A stretch of 50,876 nucleotides of DNA. Origin: Clostridiales bacterium (GTDB taxonomy: Bacteria; Bacillota; Clostridia; Saccharofermentanales; Saccharofermentanaceae). The stretch is from assembly GCA_017617295.1 (NCBI GenBank), contig JAFZWN010000113.1, forward strand, positions 1-50,876, given 5' to 3'. The stretch's first letter is position 1. Every line of letters begins with the position of its first letter. A model generated the notes under the pieces. It saw nothing but the letters and a program-made list of their open reading frames with translations, was not told where the DNA came from and made no database searches. The translations under genes were made by a program, and so were the position numbers. Shown in pieces: positions 43,262 to 50,876 of this stretch.

Positions 43262-44215
43262 ATGCTTAATCTTGGAATCGTCGGATGCGGTAATATGGCA
43301 GGGGTCATGGCTGACAGTCTCAAAGGCGTCGAAGGAGTCAATATAGCTGCGGTGGCGTCCCGTGATCCCAAGAAGGCGAAGGCTTTTGCCAAGGTGCATT
43401 GTCCCGAGGCCAAGACTTACGGTTCCTATATGAAGCTCGCCGAGGCCAAGGGGATCGATCTGGTCTATATAGCTTCACCGAATACATACCACTACGAATG
43501 CGCGATAATGTGCCTTAAGGCGCATAAGAACATACTGGTCGAGAAGCCCTTTACTATGAGCAGGGCTGAGGCTGACAGCATATTTACGGAGGCCAAGAAC
43601 AGGAATCTGTTTGTTTGCGAGGCGATGTGGACTGCATTTATGCCTCTTCATAACCAGATGCTCGCGTGGATCAGGGAGGGCCGTATAGGCGCGGTCAAGT
43701 ATATCTCCGCGAACCTGGGCTATGACATCGAGGATGTGCCGAGGCTCACGGATCCGAATCTCGGCGGAGGCTCTTATCCTGACCTGGGAGTTTATCCTTC
43801 GCACCTGGCGATGAGTATCCTCGGCAACGATCTTATCCCTACCAATGTCCACGCAAGAAGATACAGTACGGGCGTAGACCGTGATGTCAGCTATGTTCTC
43901 GAGCAGCCCGGAGAAGGGGCCCTTTGCAGTTTCTATGTTACCATGAGCGCCAAGACTGACCGTAACGGCGGTATAGTCGGCGAGGACGGATATATAAGGA
44001 TCAGGAATATCAACAACTACGAGAAGATCGCTCTATACGATACCGATGACGAGATCATAGAGGAGTGCGAGGCTGAGGGCCTGAACGGATATGCCTGTGA
44101 GATACTTTCGTGCAAAAAGGCGATCGAGGAGGGAAGGATACAGTGCGACGAGATGCCCTGGAACAGGACAGCCGCTCTGGTATCCCTCGGAGACCGCATC
44201 AGGAGTATGATGTAA
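43262..44215 (+). CDS. Gfo/Idh/MocA-family oxidoreductase
   Basis: NAD(P)-dependent sugar or cyclitol dehydrogenase, 317 residues. The Rossmann loop LGIVGCGNMAGVM is at 4-16, NTYHYE near 72, the family EKP motif VEKPFTM near 93, and GGGSYPDLGVYPSHLA near 167 with the usual catalytic-region residues. The ATG at 43262 with GGGAGG ten bases ahead is chosen; an upstream in-frame extension to 43133 runs through the promoter. It starts an operon of overlapping genes running to ispF. Substrate unknown. Confidence 0.88.
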   Translation: MLNLGIVGCGNMAGVMADSLKGVEGVNIAAVASRDPKKAKAFAKVHCPEAKTYGSYMKLAEAKGIDLVYIASPNTYHYECAIMCLKAHKNILVEKPFTMSRAEADSIFTEAKNRNLFVCEAMWTAFMPLHNQMLAWIREGRIGAVKYISANLGYDIEDVPRLTDPNLGGGSYPDLGVYPSHLAMSILGNDLIPTNVHARRYSTGVDRDVSYVLEQPGEGALCSFYVTMSAKTDRNGGIVGEDGYIRIRNINNYEKIALYDTDDEIIEECEAEGLNGYACEILSCKKAIEEGRIQCDEMPWNRTAALVSLGDRIRSMM

Positions 44216-44844
44216 TGCCGCATTATTTTGACGCAGATCCCCTGGCTCCTTCCGACAGAAAGACGATAACCTGCCGCGTAAACGGTATCAATTTCGAGTT
44301 CGTTACCGATACGAACGTCTTTTGCCGCGATGAAGTCGACCGCGGCTCGATGCTCCTGATCGAAGCTGCAGCGGAAGATATAAAGGCAGGAGGCTCCCGT
44401 AAGGATTCCAAGCTCCTTGACCTCGGATGCGGCTGGGGTGCGGTCGGAGTCATCATGAAGAGGCTCTTTATGAAGTTCGATGTCACTTCGGTAGACGTAA
44501 ATGCGCGCGCGGTGGCTCTTACGAAAGAGAACTATGCCCTTAATAACGTTAAGCCTTATGAATGCAAGGTCAGTGACGTGCTGGCGGATATTGACGAAGG
44601 CGAGATGTTTGACTATGTTATAACGAATCCTCCGGTAAGGGCAGGAAAGAAGACAGTGTTCATGTTCTATGAACAGGCGTTCTCACATATGAAGGAAGGA
44701 TCTTCGATCTATGTCGTGTTGCAACGTAAACAGGGTGCTCCCTCGTCAGAGAAGAAGCTGAACGAGCTTTTCGGCAACTGCGAGACGCTCGAAATAAGCG
44801 GCGGATACCGCGTTATGAAAGCAACCAAGGAGAGTGCGGATTGA
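44215..44844 (+). CDS. RsmC-like class I methyltransferase
   Basis: SAM-dependent methyltransferase of 209 residues resembling the catalytic half of RsmC/RlmG, which methylate guanine N2 in rRNA. The SAM loop LLDLGCGWGAVG is near 62-73, the acidic VDVNARAV strand end near 92, and the N2-methylation motif TNPPVRAG near 141. The ATG at 44215 shares its A with the previous stop and has AGGAG nine bases before it. No recognition half is present, as in other short Firmicutes forms. Confidence 0.85.
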   Translation: MPHYFDADPLAPSDRKTITCRVNGINFEFVTDTNVFCRDEVDRGSMLLIEAAAEDIKAGGSRKDSKLLDLGCGWGAVGVIMKRLFMKFDVTSVDVNARAVALTKENYALNNVKPYECKVSDVLADIDEGEMFDYVITNPPVRAGKKTVFMFYEQAFSHMKEGSSIYVVLQRKQGAPSSEKKLNELFGNCETLEISGGYRVMKATKESAD

Positions 44845-45950
44845 GTCAGTTTTTCAGTTTTCTTCCGTTTCCTTTTGTGGATTCGATGATAATGTTCTTC
44901 ATCTACGGAGTTGTAGGATGGGTCGTTGAAGTCATCTATTACGGCATTACTGAAGGCAAGTTCATAAACAGGGGATTTCTTAACGGGCCTCTGTGCCCGG
45001 TTTACGGTATCGGCTTTTACGGCGTTATCTGGTTCTTCCTTCCGTTTTTGAACAACTTTCCCGTGCTGTTCTTCGGTTCGGCTCTGGTATGTACGATAGT
45101 CGAGCTCATTGCCGGTGTGGTTCTTTACTGGATATTCCACCTGAGATGGTGGGACTATTCCGATTACCGCTTTAATTTCCACGGATTTATCTGCGTAAGG
45201 TTCTCCATATACTGGGGTATCGCATGCTCTCTGGGAATGTTCCTTCTGCACCCCGCGGTAATGAAGGTGATAAGCTTCATGAACCGTCCCGTCAGGCTCG
45301 GGTTTGTCTTTACCTTTTCGTCGATCCTCATTATCGACATAATCGTCTCGGTCTTCACGATCATCGGATTCAACAAGAAAGTCGCATTTATATCGGGTAT
45401 CTCGGGCGGGATCAGGAAGTCTTCCGATTATGTAGGCTCTAAGATCTACGACACGGTCGATACCATAGTTACAAAGACTACGCCTGCGGTAAATGCCACG
45501 ACGACAAGATATGCGGAATTCACTGCTATGTACGGTGCGCACAGGACCGAAGAGAAGGAACTGGCCGCGAAGCACCGTGCCGAGGAGCGTGAACTCCTTG
45601 CTTCATATATGAGTACCGGTAAGGAGACTTTCGCGAAGACAAGAGATGCCGCCGGCAAAAAGATCAGGAACACCTTCCTGAGACTGGCTCCTTACGAGGT
45701 CAAGATGCTCGGGGCTCTGCAGACCAACACCGAAGACGAGAACGAAGAGATCATCAGATACCTCAAAGAGCACTTTGACGATAATTTCCCGGTTTCTGCA
45801 AAGGAAGACGACCCCGAGAGCAAGGACAGTCCCTCGGAGATATACAGGAAGACCGTAAAGGAAGTCGTCGATAAGGAAGAAAAGTCTCTGAAGGACTTAG
45901 AGAAGAAGCAGAAGGCAAAGAAGGGCAAGAAGGAGAAGAAGCCCCTATGA
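44841..45950 (+). CDS. CmpB-family membrane protein (putative ABC transporter permease)
   Basis: 369 residues. The first half (about 10-185) has five or six hydrophobic helices and the family block IYGVVGWVVEVIYYG...NRGFLNGPLCPVYGIG, known from Firmicutes membrane proteins annotated as CmpB-type permeases without proven function. The second half is soluble, long-helical and charged, ending in a Lys-rich tail (KKQKAKKGKKEKK). Start is TTG overlapping the previous stop as TTGA. The mixed tail suggests contact with nucleic acid, membrane or another protein; function unknown. Confidence 0.78.
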   Translation: MSQFFSFLPFPFVDSMIMFFIYGVVGWVVEVIYYGITEGKFINRGFLNGPLCPVYGIGFYGVIWFFLPFLNNFPVLFFGSALVCTIVELIAGVVLYWIFHLRWWDYSDYRFNFHGFICVRFSIYWGIACSLGMFLLHPAVMKVISFMNRPVRLGFVFTFSSILIIDIIVSVFTIIGFNKKVAFISGISGGIRKSSDYVGSKIYDTVDTIVTKTTPAVNATTTRYAEFTAMYGAHRTEEKELAAKHRAEERELLASYMSTGKETFAKTRDAAGKKIRNTFLRLAPYEVKMLGALQTNTEDENEEIIRYLKEHFDDNFPVSAKEDDPESKDSPSEIYRKTVKEVVDKEEKSLKDLEKKQKAKKGKKEKKPL

Positions 45951-46462
45951 AGATAATGGTCGCATCCGATATACACGGCAGCAGCACATGGTGCAGGAGG
46001 ATCCTGGAGGTATTCGATAAGGAAGGTGCCGACAAGCTCCTGCTCCTCGGGGATATCCTCTACCACGGTCCTAGAAACGATGTTCCGTCCGATTATTCCC
46101 CAAAGGAAGTCACGGCTATGTTAAATGACAGGAGCAGGGATATCCTTGCAGTCAGGGGCAACTGTGATGCAGAAGTGGATGACATGGTCCTGAAGTTCCC
46201 CGTCAGAGCTGATTATATCTGGCTTATGAGCGGAGAACTGACCATCTTCGCGACACACGGGCATCTTTTTGACATGACGGATCTGCCCTTTGACCTGCCT
46301 TCGGGTTCGGTAGTATTATTCGGACATATCCATGTCACCATGGACCGGATGAAAGACGGTCTGAGATACATGAATCCCGGATCCCCTTCCATTCCGAAAG
46401 AGGATTCAGTCCCGTCATATATAATCATTGAAGACGGAGAGCTCACACTGAAGGAGTTCTGA
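45947..46462 (+). CDS. YfcE-type phosphodiesterase
   Basis: Compact metallophosphoesterase, 171 residues, as in YfcE/MJ0936. Metal ligands sit in ASDIHGS (6-12), LLGDILYHGPRN near 29, VRGNCDAEVD near 65, THGHLFD near 103 and FGHIHV near 124; NPGSPSIPKE is the family's C-terminal loop. It hydrolyses phosphodiesters in vitro in known homologues; the natural substrate is unclear. Overlaps the CmpB-type gene as ATGA. Confidence 0.92.
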   Translation: MKIMVASDIHGSSTWCRRILEVFDKEGADKLLLLGDILYHGPRNDVPSDYSPKEVTAMLNDRSRDILAVRGNCDAEVDDMVLKFPVRADYIWLMSGELTIFATHGHLFDMTDLPFDLPSGSVVLFGHIHVTMDRMKDGLRYMNPGSPSIPKEDSVPSYIIIEDGELTLKEF

Positions 46463-46487
46463 TCCGTCAAATAAGAGGAGGCAAGAA

Positions 46488-47309
46488 ATGTCATCAGCAT
46501 GCGACAGCTGCCCGTCAAAGTCGGGCTGCACATCGAAGGAATCGTGTCCTTCGCTAAACGGACCACAAAAGAATCCAAAGATCAAGACTGTGATCGGTAT
46601 CGCAAGCGGCAAGGGAGGCGTAGGCAAGTCCTTTGTAACGGCGATGCTCGGGTCCGCACTATCCAAGAAAGGCTATAAGGTCGGTATCCTCGATGCGGAT
46701 ATCACCGGGCCTTCGATCCCGCGTGCTTTCGGGCTTACCGAGAAGCTTACCGCTACGGAAGATAACAAGCTCGTTCCCGTGACCACAAAAGGCGGGATCA
46801 AGACAGTAAGCCTTAATCTTCTGATGCCTGACGAGAAGGCTCCCGTTATCTGGAGAGGTCCTGTTTTGTCTGGCGTGGTAAAGCAGTTCTGGGAAGATAC
46901 AGACTGGGGGATGCTCGACGTCCTTCTTATAGATATGCCTCCGGGAACGGGTGATGTCCCGCTGACACTCTACCAGTCGCTTCCCATAGATGGCATAATC
47001 CTCGTATCGACACCGCAGGATCTTGTTTCCATGATCGTGAGCAAGGCCAGGAATATGGCTGCTGCGATGAAGGTCAACGTTCTGGGTCTTGTCGAGAACA
47101 TGAGCTATGTTACGTGTCCTCACTGCGGAGAAGCGATCAGCCTTTTCGGAGACGATTCCTCGCTGTCCGATTTTGACATCTTGGACAAGCTTCCCCTGGA
47201 TCCTTCGGTAACGGCTCTTGTTGATTCGGGTAAAACGGAAGATGCCGATCAGTCTGTCCTTGATAATACGGCAGGTCTCATCGAGGCCATGATCAAAGCG
47301 CAGAACTGA
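46488..47309 (+). CDS. mrp: Mrp/NBP35-type Fe-S cluster carrier ATPase
   Basis: P-loop ATPase that holds and delivers Fe-S clusters, 273 residues. It has an N-terminal Cys cluster (CDSCPSKSGC...C within residues 5-21), as in NBP35, the deviant Walker A GKGGVGKS near 45-52, and the cluster-bridging CxxC in YVTCPHCGE near 206. MPPGTGDVPLT is the typical family block. GAGGCAAG precedes the ATG. In this operon it may serve an Fe-S enzyme elsewhere, for example IspG/IspH of the isoprenoid route of which ispF and ispD are neighbours (inference). Confidence 0.92.
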   Translation: MSSACDSCPSKSGCTSKESCPSLNGPQKNPKIKTVIGIASGKGGVGKSFVTAMLGSALSKKGYKVGILDADITGPSIPRAFGLTEKLTATEDNKLVPVTTKGGIKTVSLNLLMPDEKAPVIWRGPVLSGVVKQFWEDTDWGMLDVLLIDMPPGTGDVPLTLYQSLPIDGIILVSTPQDLVSMIVSKARNMAAAMKVNVLGLVENMSYVTCPHCGEAISLFGDDSSLSDFDILDKLPLDPSVTALVDSGKTEDADQSVLDNTAGLIEAMIKAQN

Positions 47310-47830
47310 TGAGAAAGACCGTTGCTTCGTTTATCATCTGTGCACTCCTTCTGACTTCCTGTAATTCCGGAAAGCCTGCCGGATCTGCCGGGCCTTCTTC
47401 ATGGCGTGACTGCCTCGGAGGTTACTGCTACGATAACGTGGTCACGGCGATGGTCTATGAACAGGTCGAAGGCGAAGAGGAAGGGATGTACGGTATTCAG
47501 TACCGCGAGGTTACCGATCTTCCGTCTCTTACGGCACAGACAGAGATCCCGGTCTGCCTTTATTTCTATTCGTCTCTTAGGACAGATGCATACGGCTTTA
47601 CCGCGGGGATCGAGGATCTGGCCCAGGAACTGAACGGACGGGTGCTCATAGTGTCGGTCGATGCCGCCACGGATACGGATATAGCCGACGCATACAGGAT
47701 AGAAGATGTCCCGATGTTCATTCTTCTCGATAAGGGGAGCAGGGCAGGGACTCTGGAAGCGAAGAACGCGGACGGGGAATATATTGATGTTCCGGAAGTG
47801 GCCTCATGGCTCACTTCATTGCTTCAGTAA
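47309..47830 (+). CDS. Thioredoxin-fold lipoprotein without CxxC
   Basis: 173 residues with a lipoprotein signal (helix 4-15, lipobox LLTSC, Cys18). The mature part looks like a thioredoxin fold: IPVCLYFYSSLRTD near 83-96 where CxxC would be expected, VLIVSVDA near 113 and the cis-Pro segment YRIEDVPMFILLDKG near 130. Only one Cys remains at the active-site position, so redox exchange of the usual type is unlikely. Start shares one base with the mrp stop (TGATG). It may bind a partner or a metal at the cell surface; function unknown. Confidence 0.65.
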   Translation: MRKTVASFIICALLLTSCNSGKPAGSAGPSSWRDCLGGYCYDNVVTAMVYEQVEGEEEGMYGIQYREVTDLPSLTAQTEIPVCLYFYSSLRTDAYGFTAGIEDLAQELNGRVLIVSVDAATDTDIADAYRIEDVPMFILLDKGSRAGTLEAKNADGEYIDVPEVASWLTSLLQ

Positions 47831-47843
47831 GGAGGAGCTTTAT

Positions 47844-48347
47844 ATGGAATACGAGTATCTGAGTACCATAGGTCAGGACAGCCACCGGTTCGAGGACGGA
47901 CTCCGGTCGCATGACAACTTCCTTATGCTCGGAGGGGTGAAGATCCCCTTTGAGAAAAAGTTTTCCGCCAACAGCGACGGGGACGTCGTATTGCATGCGT
48001 TGAACAATGCGATCTCGGGATATACCGGGATCAATATCCTCGGAGGCCTGGCAGACAGGCTCTGCCTTGAGGACGGCATTAAGGACAGCAGCGTCTTTCT
48101 TAAGGAGGGGCTGAAGGATCTCGGGGATGCGAAGATAACCCATGTCTCGATCTCGATCGAGTGCCTCCGTCCGAAGATAATGCCGCATATACCCGCCATG
48201 AGAGCGAGATTGTCGGAACTTCTGGGAATACCCGGAGAACGTATCGGGATAACCGCCACTACGGGTGAAGGGCTGACGGGCTTCGGACGCGGCGAAGGTG
48301 TTCAGGTCCTGGCCGTAATGACCTTCCGTATCCCCTTAAGCGAATAA
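47844..48347 (+). CDS. ispF: IspF-like protein (divergent MEcPP synthase homologue)
   Basis: 167 residues aligning along the full IspF family, which makes the cyclic diphosphate MEcPP in isoprenoid synthesis. Metal ligands Asp and His in GQDSHRF and His in VVLHAL are kept, as are PKIMPHIPAMR and GFGRGEGV. But the HSDGDV His is Asn, the two Asp residues of the DALLGA...GDIG region are Asn (HALNNAISG, GINILG), and the Lys before the conserved TTxE is Thr. It may be a slow or altered enzyme or a paralogue. GGAGG precedes the ATG at 47844; an upstream extension to 47706 overlaps the lipoprotein gene and is rejected. Convergent with ispD, four bases apart. Confidence 0.75.
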   Translation: MEYEYLSTIGQDSHRFEDGLRSHDNFLMLGGVKIPFEKKFSANSDGDVVLHALNNAISGYTGINILGGLADRLCLEDGIKDSSVFLKEGLKDLGDAKITHVSISIECLRPKIMPHIPAMRARLSELLGIPGERIGITATTGEGLTGFGRGEGVQVLAVMTFRIPLSE

Positions 48348-48351
48348 CAGC

Positions 48352-49032
48352 TTATATAAGCGATGAAGCGAAAGAGATGTCTTCGGGCGTCGTTATCTTT
48401 ATGTTCCTGTAATCGCCTTCGACTATATAGACTTCCTTGCCGATCAATTCGGCGAGAGCAGTGTCGTCAGTCGCTTCGATACCGTTTTTGACCGCGTTAT
48501 CGTAAGCATCCCTGATGGCCGCATAAGAGAAACACTGCGGTGTCTGGACTTCTACCAGGCTGCTGCGGTCCGGGGTGGATATTACCTTTCCGGAAGGATC
48601 GACCGTCTTTATCGTATTCTTGGCCTTTACTCCCGCTACGCATACCTCGTGTTCTTTTGAGCTCTTTACGCATCGCTCGAGGACTTCGGAAGATATCAGG
48701 CATCTGGCCGCATCATGTACAAAGACGATGTCATCGTCTTTTGGACCATAGATTTCCAGGCTCTTTACCAGGTTAGTTACCGAAGCTGTCCTTGAAGGGC
48801 CGCCTTCTATGACCATTGCTACAAATGGATACGATGCCGCGAGCGCGGTGATCCTTTCTTTGTTTGCGCCCGCCGCTATAATGCAGCGGATATCATGCTT
48901 TTCGGAAAACTTCGAAAAAGCCTGCAAAGTCCGTTCGATAACGGGAACTCCGCCGATCTCCATAAAGAGCTTGTCGGTTCCCTTTCCCATTCTTGTTCCG
49001 CTTCCCGCAGCGGGTATCAGGACATAGATCAT
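48352..49032 (-). CDS. ispD: 2-C-methyl-D-erythritol 4-phosphate cytidylyltransferase
   Basis: Third enzyme of the MEP isoprenoid route, joining CTP and methylerythritol phosphate. 226 residues. The nucleotide loop PAAGSGTRMGKGTDK is at 7-21, the metal Asp in VHDAARC near 107, and the substrate loop QTPQCFSY near 166. It follows radA by nine bases on the minus strand and converges on the ispF-like gene with a four-base gap. A 10-bp palindrome CTTATATAAG (48351-48360) covers its end; no terminator is visible between the two. Confidence 0.93.
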   Translation of the reverse strand: MIYVLIPAAGSGTRMGKGTDKLFMEIGGVPVIERTLQAFSKFSEKHDIRCIIAAGANKERITALAASYPFVAMVIEGGPSRTASVTNLVKSLEIYGPKDDDIVFVHDAARCLISSEVLERCVKSSKEHEVCVAGVKAKNTIKTVDPSGKVISTPDRSSLVEVQTPQCFSYAAIRDAYDNAVKNGIEATDDTALAELIGKEVYIVEGDYRNIKITTPEDISFASSLI

Positions 49033-49041
49033 CTTCCTACC

Positions 49042-50439
49042 TCACGAAAAGAGCACGTCGACGGCTTCCGAGATATTGTCCACAAAGGTCAGTTCGATAT
49101 CTGTCGGAAGATCCGTTTCCTTATTGACTGCCTGTCTGCAGCTGCTGGGAAGAAGGACGCTTCGGATCCCCAGGCGCGCTGCGTCAGTTATCCTCTGTCT
49201 GACGGATGAGACGGGTCGCAGTTCTCCGGAGAGTCCGACCTCTCCGAGTATGAGCGTATCCTGCCTGACGGGGATCTCCCGCTCTGACGACACTATTGCC
49301 GCGATGAGCGCCAGATCGCACGCCGGATCGGAGACCTTTAATCCGCCTATTATGTTTACGAAGATATCCTTTGTTCCCAATGCCAGCCTGAAAGTCTTCT
49401 CGGCGACGGCCAGGAGCATCGTGACGCGGTTACGGTCCGGACCGGAAGTCATCCTCTGCGGCTGCGCGTAGCATGTGTCCGCCGCCAGAGCCTGAACTTC
49501 GATAGTGAGAGCTCTTGCTCCTTCCATGACGGAAGTCAGTGCCGAGCCCGGAGCCCCAAGAGGTCTTCCTGCGACGAACAGCGCATGGGAACTGTCAACG
49601 GGTATGAGCCCTCTTGCCGTCATCTCGAAGAAAGCCAGTTCGCCGGCCTTTCCGAATCTGTTCTTTACGGATCTCAGGATCCTGTACGAACCCGTGTTAT
49701 CCCCCTCAAAATACAGCACCGTGTCGACCATGTGTTCGAGTGTCTTGGGACCGGCTATATTGCCGTCCTTAGTTATATGACCGACAAGGATCACCGGCAG
49801 GCCGTTGGACTTGGCGATCCTGACAAGACCCGCAGTGACTTCTCTTGCCTGGGAGACGCTTCCGGGCGCACCGTTGACAGTCTCCGAATAAAGAGTCTGG
49901 ATCGAATCGGCTATACAGAGGACCGGCTTCGATCTCTTGAGTTCTTCGGTTATGACCTCGAAAGATGTCTGAGCGCAGATGATTATGCGGTCGCTCTTTA
50001 TCCCCAGGCGCTCAGCTCTCATCCTGATCTGAGACGGGGATTCCTCGCCGGAGACATAGAGCACGTCCCCGGTATCCTTATACAGATCGGCGATCTGAAG
50101 GAGTATCGTGGATTTTCCGATGCCGGGTTCGCCTCCGACCAGAGTGACGGAGCCTTTTACTATGCCGCCGCCCAGGAGCGTATCCATCTCACCGATACCC
50201 GTGGAGATGCGTTCGTAATCCTCTTTCCCTGCGTCGCTGAGCCTGACTGTCTCGTTTTGGGTTGTCCATGACAGCGCCGCTGCCGTGAGAGAAGGAGAGG
50301 CCGCCTTATCGGTCTTCCCGGTCACGCTCGTTGATTCGACAAAAGTGTTCCACGACCCGCAGGCAGGGCATTTGCCGAGCCACCTGGGGGATTCGTTACC
50401 GCATTCGCTGCAGAAAAAGGATGTCTTGTTCTTAGCCAT
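49042..50439 (-). CDS. radA: DNA repair protein RadA
   Basis: RecA-like helicase/branch-migration protein of 465 residues. The N-terminal zinc finger CSECG...CPACG is at 10-24, Walker A GGEPGIGKST near 95, the RadA signature KNRFG near 254, and the Lon-like C-terminal domain after 285 (VEVQALA start). All signature residues are intact. A ribosome site is visible on the minus strand before the ATG. It leads a radA-ispD unit, a common Firmicutes arrangement. Confidence 0.96.
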   Translation of the reverse strand: MAKNKTSFFCSECGNESPRWLGKCPACGSWNTFVESTSVTGKTDKAASPSLTAAALSWTTQNETVRLSDAGKEDYERISTGIGEMDTLLGGGIVKGSVTLVGGEPGIGKSTILLQIADLYKDTGDVLYVSGEESPSQIRMRAERLGIKSDRIIICAQTSFEVITEELKRSKPVLCIADSIQTLYSETVNGAPGSVSQAREVTAGLVRIAKSNGLPVILVGHITKDGNIAGPKTLEHMVDTVLYFEGDNTGSYRILRSVKNRFGKAGELAFFEMTARGLIPVDSSHALFVAGRPLGAPGSALTSVMEGARALTIEVQALAADTCYAQPQRMTSGPDRNRVTMLLAVAEKTFRLALGTKDIFVNIIGGLKVSDPACDLALIAAIVSSEREIPVRQDTLILGEVGLSGELRPVSSVRQRITDAARLGIRSVLLPSSCRQAVNKETDLPTDIELTFVDNISEAVDVLFS

Positions 50440-50451
50440 AAGTCGAGTATA

Positions 50452-50876
50452 TCACACTTCCGTATAGTTACCGAGGAATGTGAATTCCTCCTCCGAACCG
50501 TCCAGCTGGCACATAAGTGTCACGAAAGGATCCGAGTAGACCGAGGCTTCAACATCGAGGTAGAACATGAATTCGAAGTCCCGTCCTGAGATGGGGCGCG
50601 ATTCGATCTTGGTAAGGTTCAGGCCCAGGGAGGAGAACTTCGCGAGGGTATTGGCCAGAGAACCCGGTGTGTGCCCGAGGCTGATCATCATGGAGGCCCG
50701 GTCTGCTCCCGGATAGATCTCGAGGTCCTTGCTGATGCAGATGAATCTGGTGTAATTGTGATCCGTATTCTGGACGGAATCGTTTATTATCGCGAGGTTA
50801 TATAAAGCAGCGCAGTCGGGGGAGGAGATGGCTGCCAGATCACTCCTTCCGGATTCTGCCACCATCCTGGCGGCTA
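50452..50876 (-). CDS. pheA: Prephenate dehydratase, C-terminal part (cut by window edge)
   Basis: The 3' 140 or so codons of a minus-strand gene whose start lies beyond the window. It makes phenylpyruvate from prephenate in phenylalanine synthesis. The end of the catalytic domain contains YTRF with the catalytic Thr of the TRF motif; the ACT regulatory domain follows with GHTPGSLANTLAKF and the ESRP phenylalanine-binding motif. The frame remains open to the window edge through AAR before the Met at 50865. It lies 12 bases upstream of radA. Whether a chorismate mutase domain is fused cannot be seen. Confidence 0.88.
   Translation of the reverse strand, partial: AARMVAESGRSDLAAISSPDCAALYNLAIINDSVQNTDHNYTRFICISKDLEIYPGADRASMMISLGHTPGSLANTLAKFSSLGLNLTKIESRPISGRDFEFMFYLDVEASVYSDPFVTLMCQLDGSEEEFTFLGNYTEV

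Noticed and set aside
48348..48360. Terminator between ispF-like and ispD genes
   Set aside because: Only a short AT palindrome CTTATATAAG is present; no GC stem with a T-run.
49585..50271. Plus-strand open frame of 228 codons inside radA
   Set aside because: Antisense shadow; radA carries all its signatures on the other strand.

Overview
The window looks like a chromosomal stretch from an anaerobic Gram-positive bacterium of the Clostridia (Bacillota). The reasons are mid-range GC judged by eye, strong GGAGG-type ribosome sites, several TTG/GTG starts, consensus TTGACA/TATAAT promoters, a CBS-domain family II pyrophosphatase, a CmpB-family membrane protein, and an OmpR-type regulator with its kinase beside exported proteins. 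The genus cannot be read from the sequence. I saw no tRNA, rRNA, CRISPR array, transposase or integrase.

Bases 1-28619 form one co-directional run of about two dozen genes joined by ATGA/TAATG overlaps, with a TATAAT promoter at its head. It is a surface-glycan locus. (a) A PglF-like dehydratase, PglC-like phosphoglycosyltransferase and PglD-like acetyltransferase, with a PglE-like transaminase at 13.7 kb, suggest a bacillosamine-type first sugar on undecaprenyl phosphate. (b) Bases 3306-11128 hold an unusual cassette: FabZ-like hot-dog protein, FucI-like isomerase, acyl carrier protein, split transketolase, AMP ligase, LuxE-like acyl-protein synthetase and LuxC-like acyl reductase. (c) Then come one GT4 glycosyltransferase, a WbpG/PseA-type amidotransferase, a MurJ-type flippase and three tandem paralogous Wzy/WaaL-like polymerases or ligases. 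(d) Bases 20612-26727 hold a phosphonate module (fused cytidylyltransferase-PEP mutase, phosphonopyruvate decarboxylase, LicC/PntC-like nucleotidyltransferase, two dehydrogenase-type enzymes). (e) A WecE-like transaminase and two small SMR/EamA proteins (ArnE/ArnF-like) close the run. The likely product is a phosphonate-bearing glycan with at least one unusual residue.

Bases 28620-39830 are regulatory and transport genes. An AspT/YidE-family transporter has its own perfect promoter. A 464-base intergenic region carries a long hairpin, a terminator and a G-rich hairpin. A two-component system with two paralogous exported proteins lies between 39-bp inverted repeats. A C39-like secreted protease, a tiny sigma-like ORF and a MarR-regulated heterodimeric ABC exporter follow.

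Bases 39831-50876 are mostly housekeeping: a GH43 glycosidase converging on a CBS-type pyrophosphatase, an operon from a Gfo/Idh/MocA oxidoreductase through an RsmC-like methyltransferase, CmpB protein, YfcE-like phosphodiesterase, Mrp and a thioredoxin-fold lipoprotein to a divergent IspF, then convergent ispD-radA and the 3' part of a prephenate dehydratase gene cut by the window edge.
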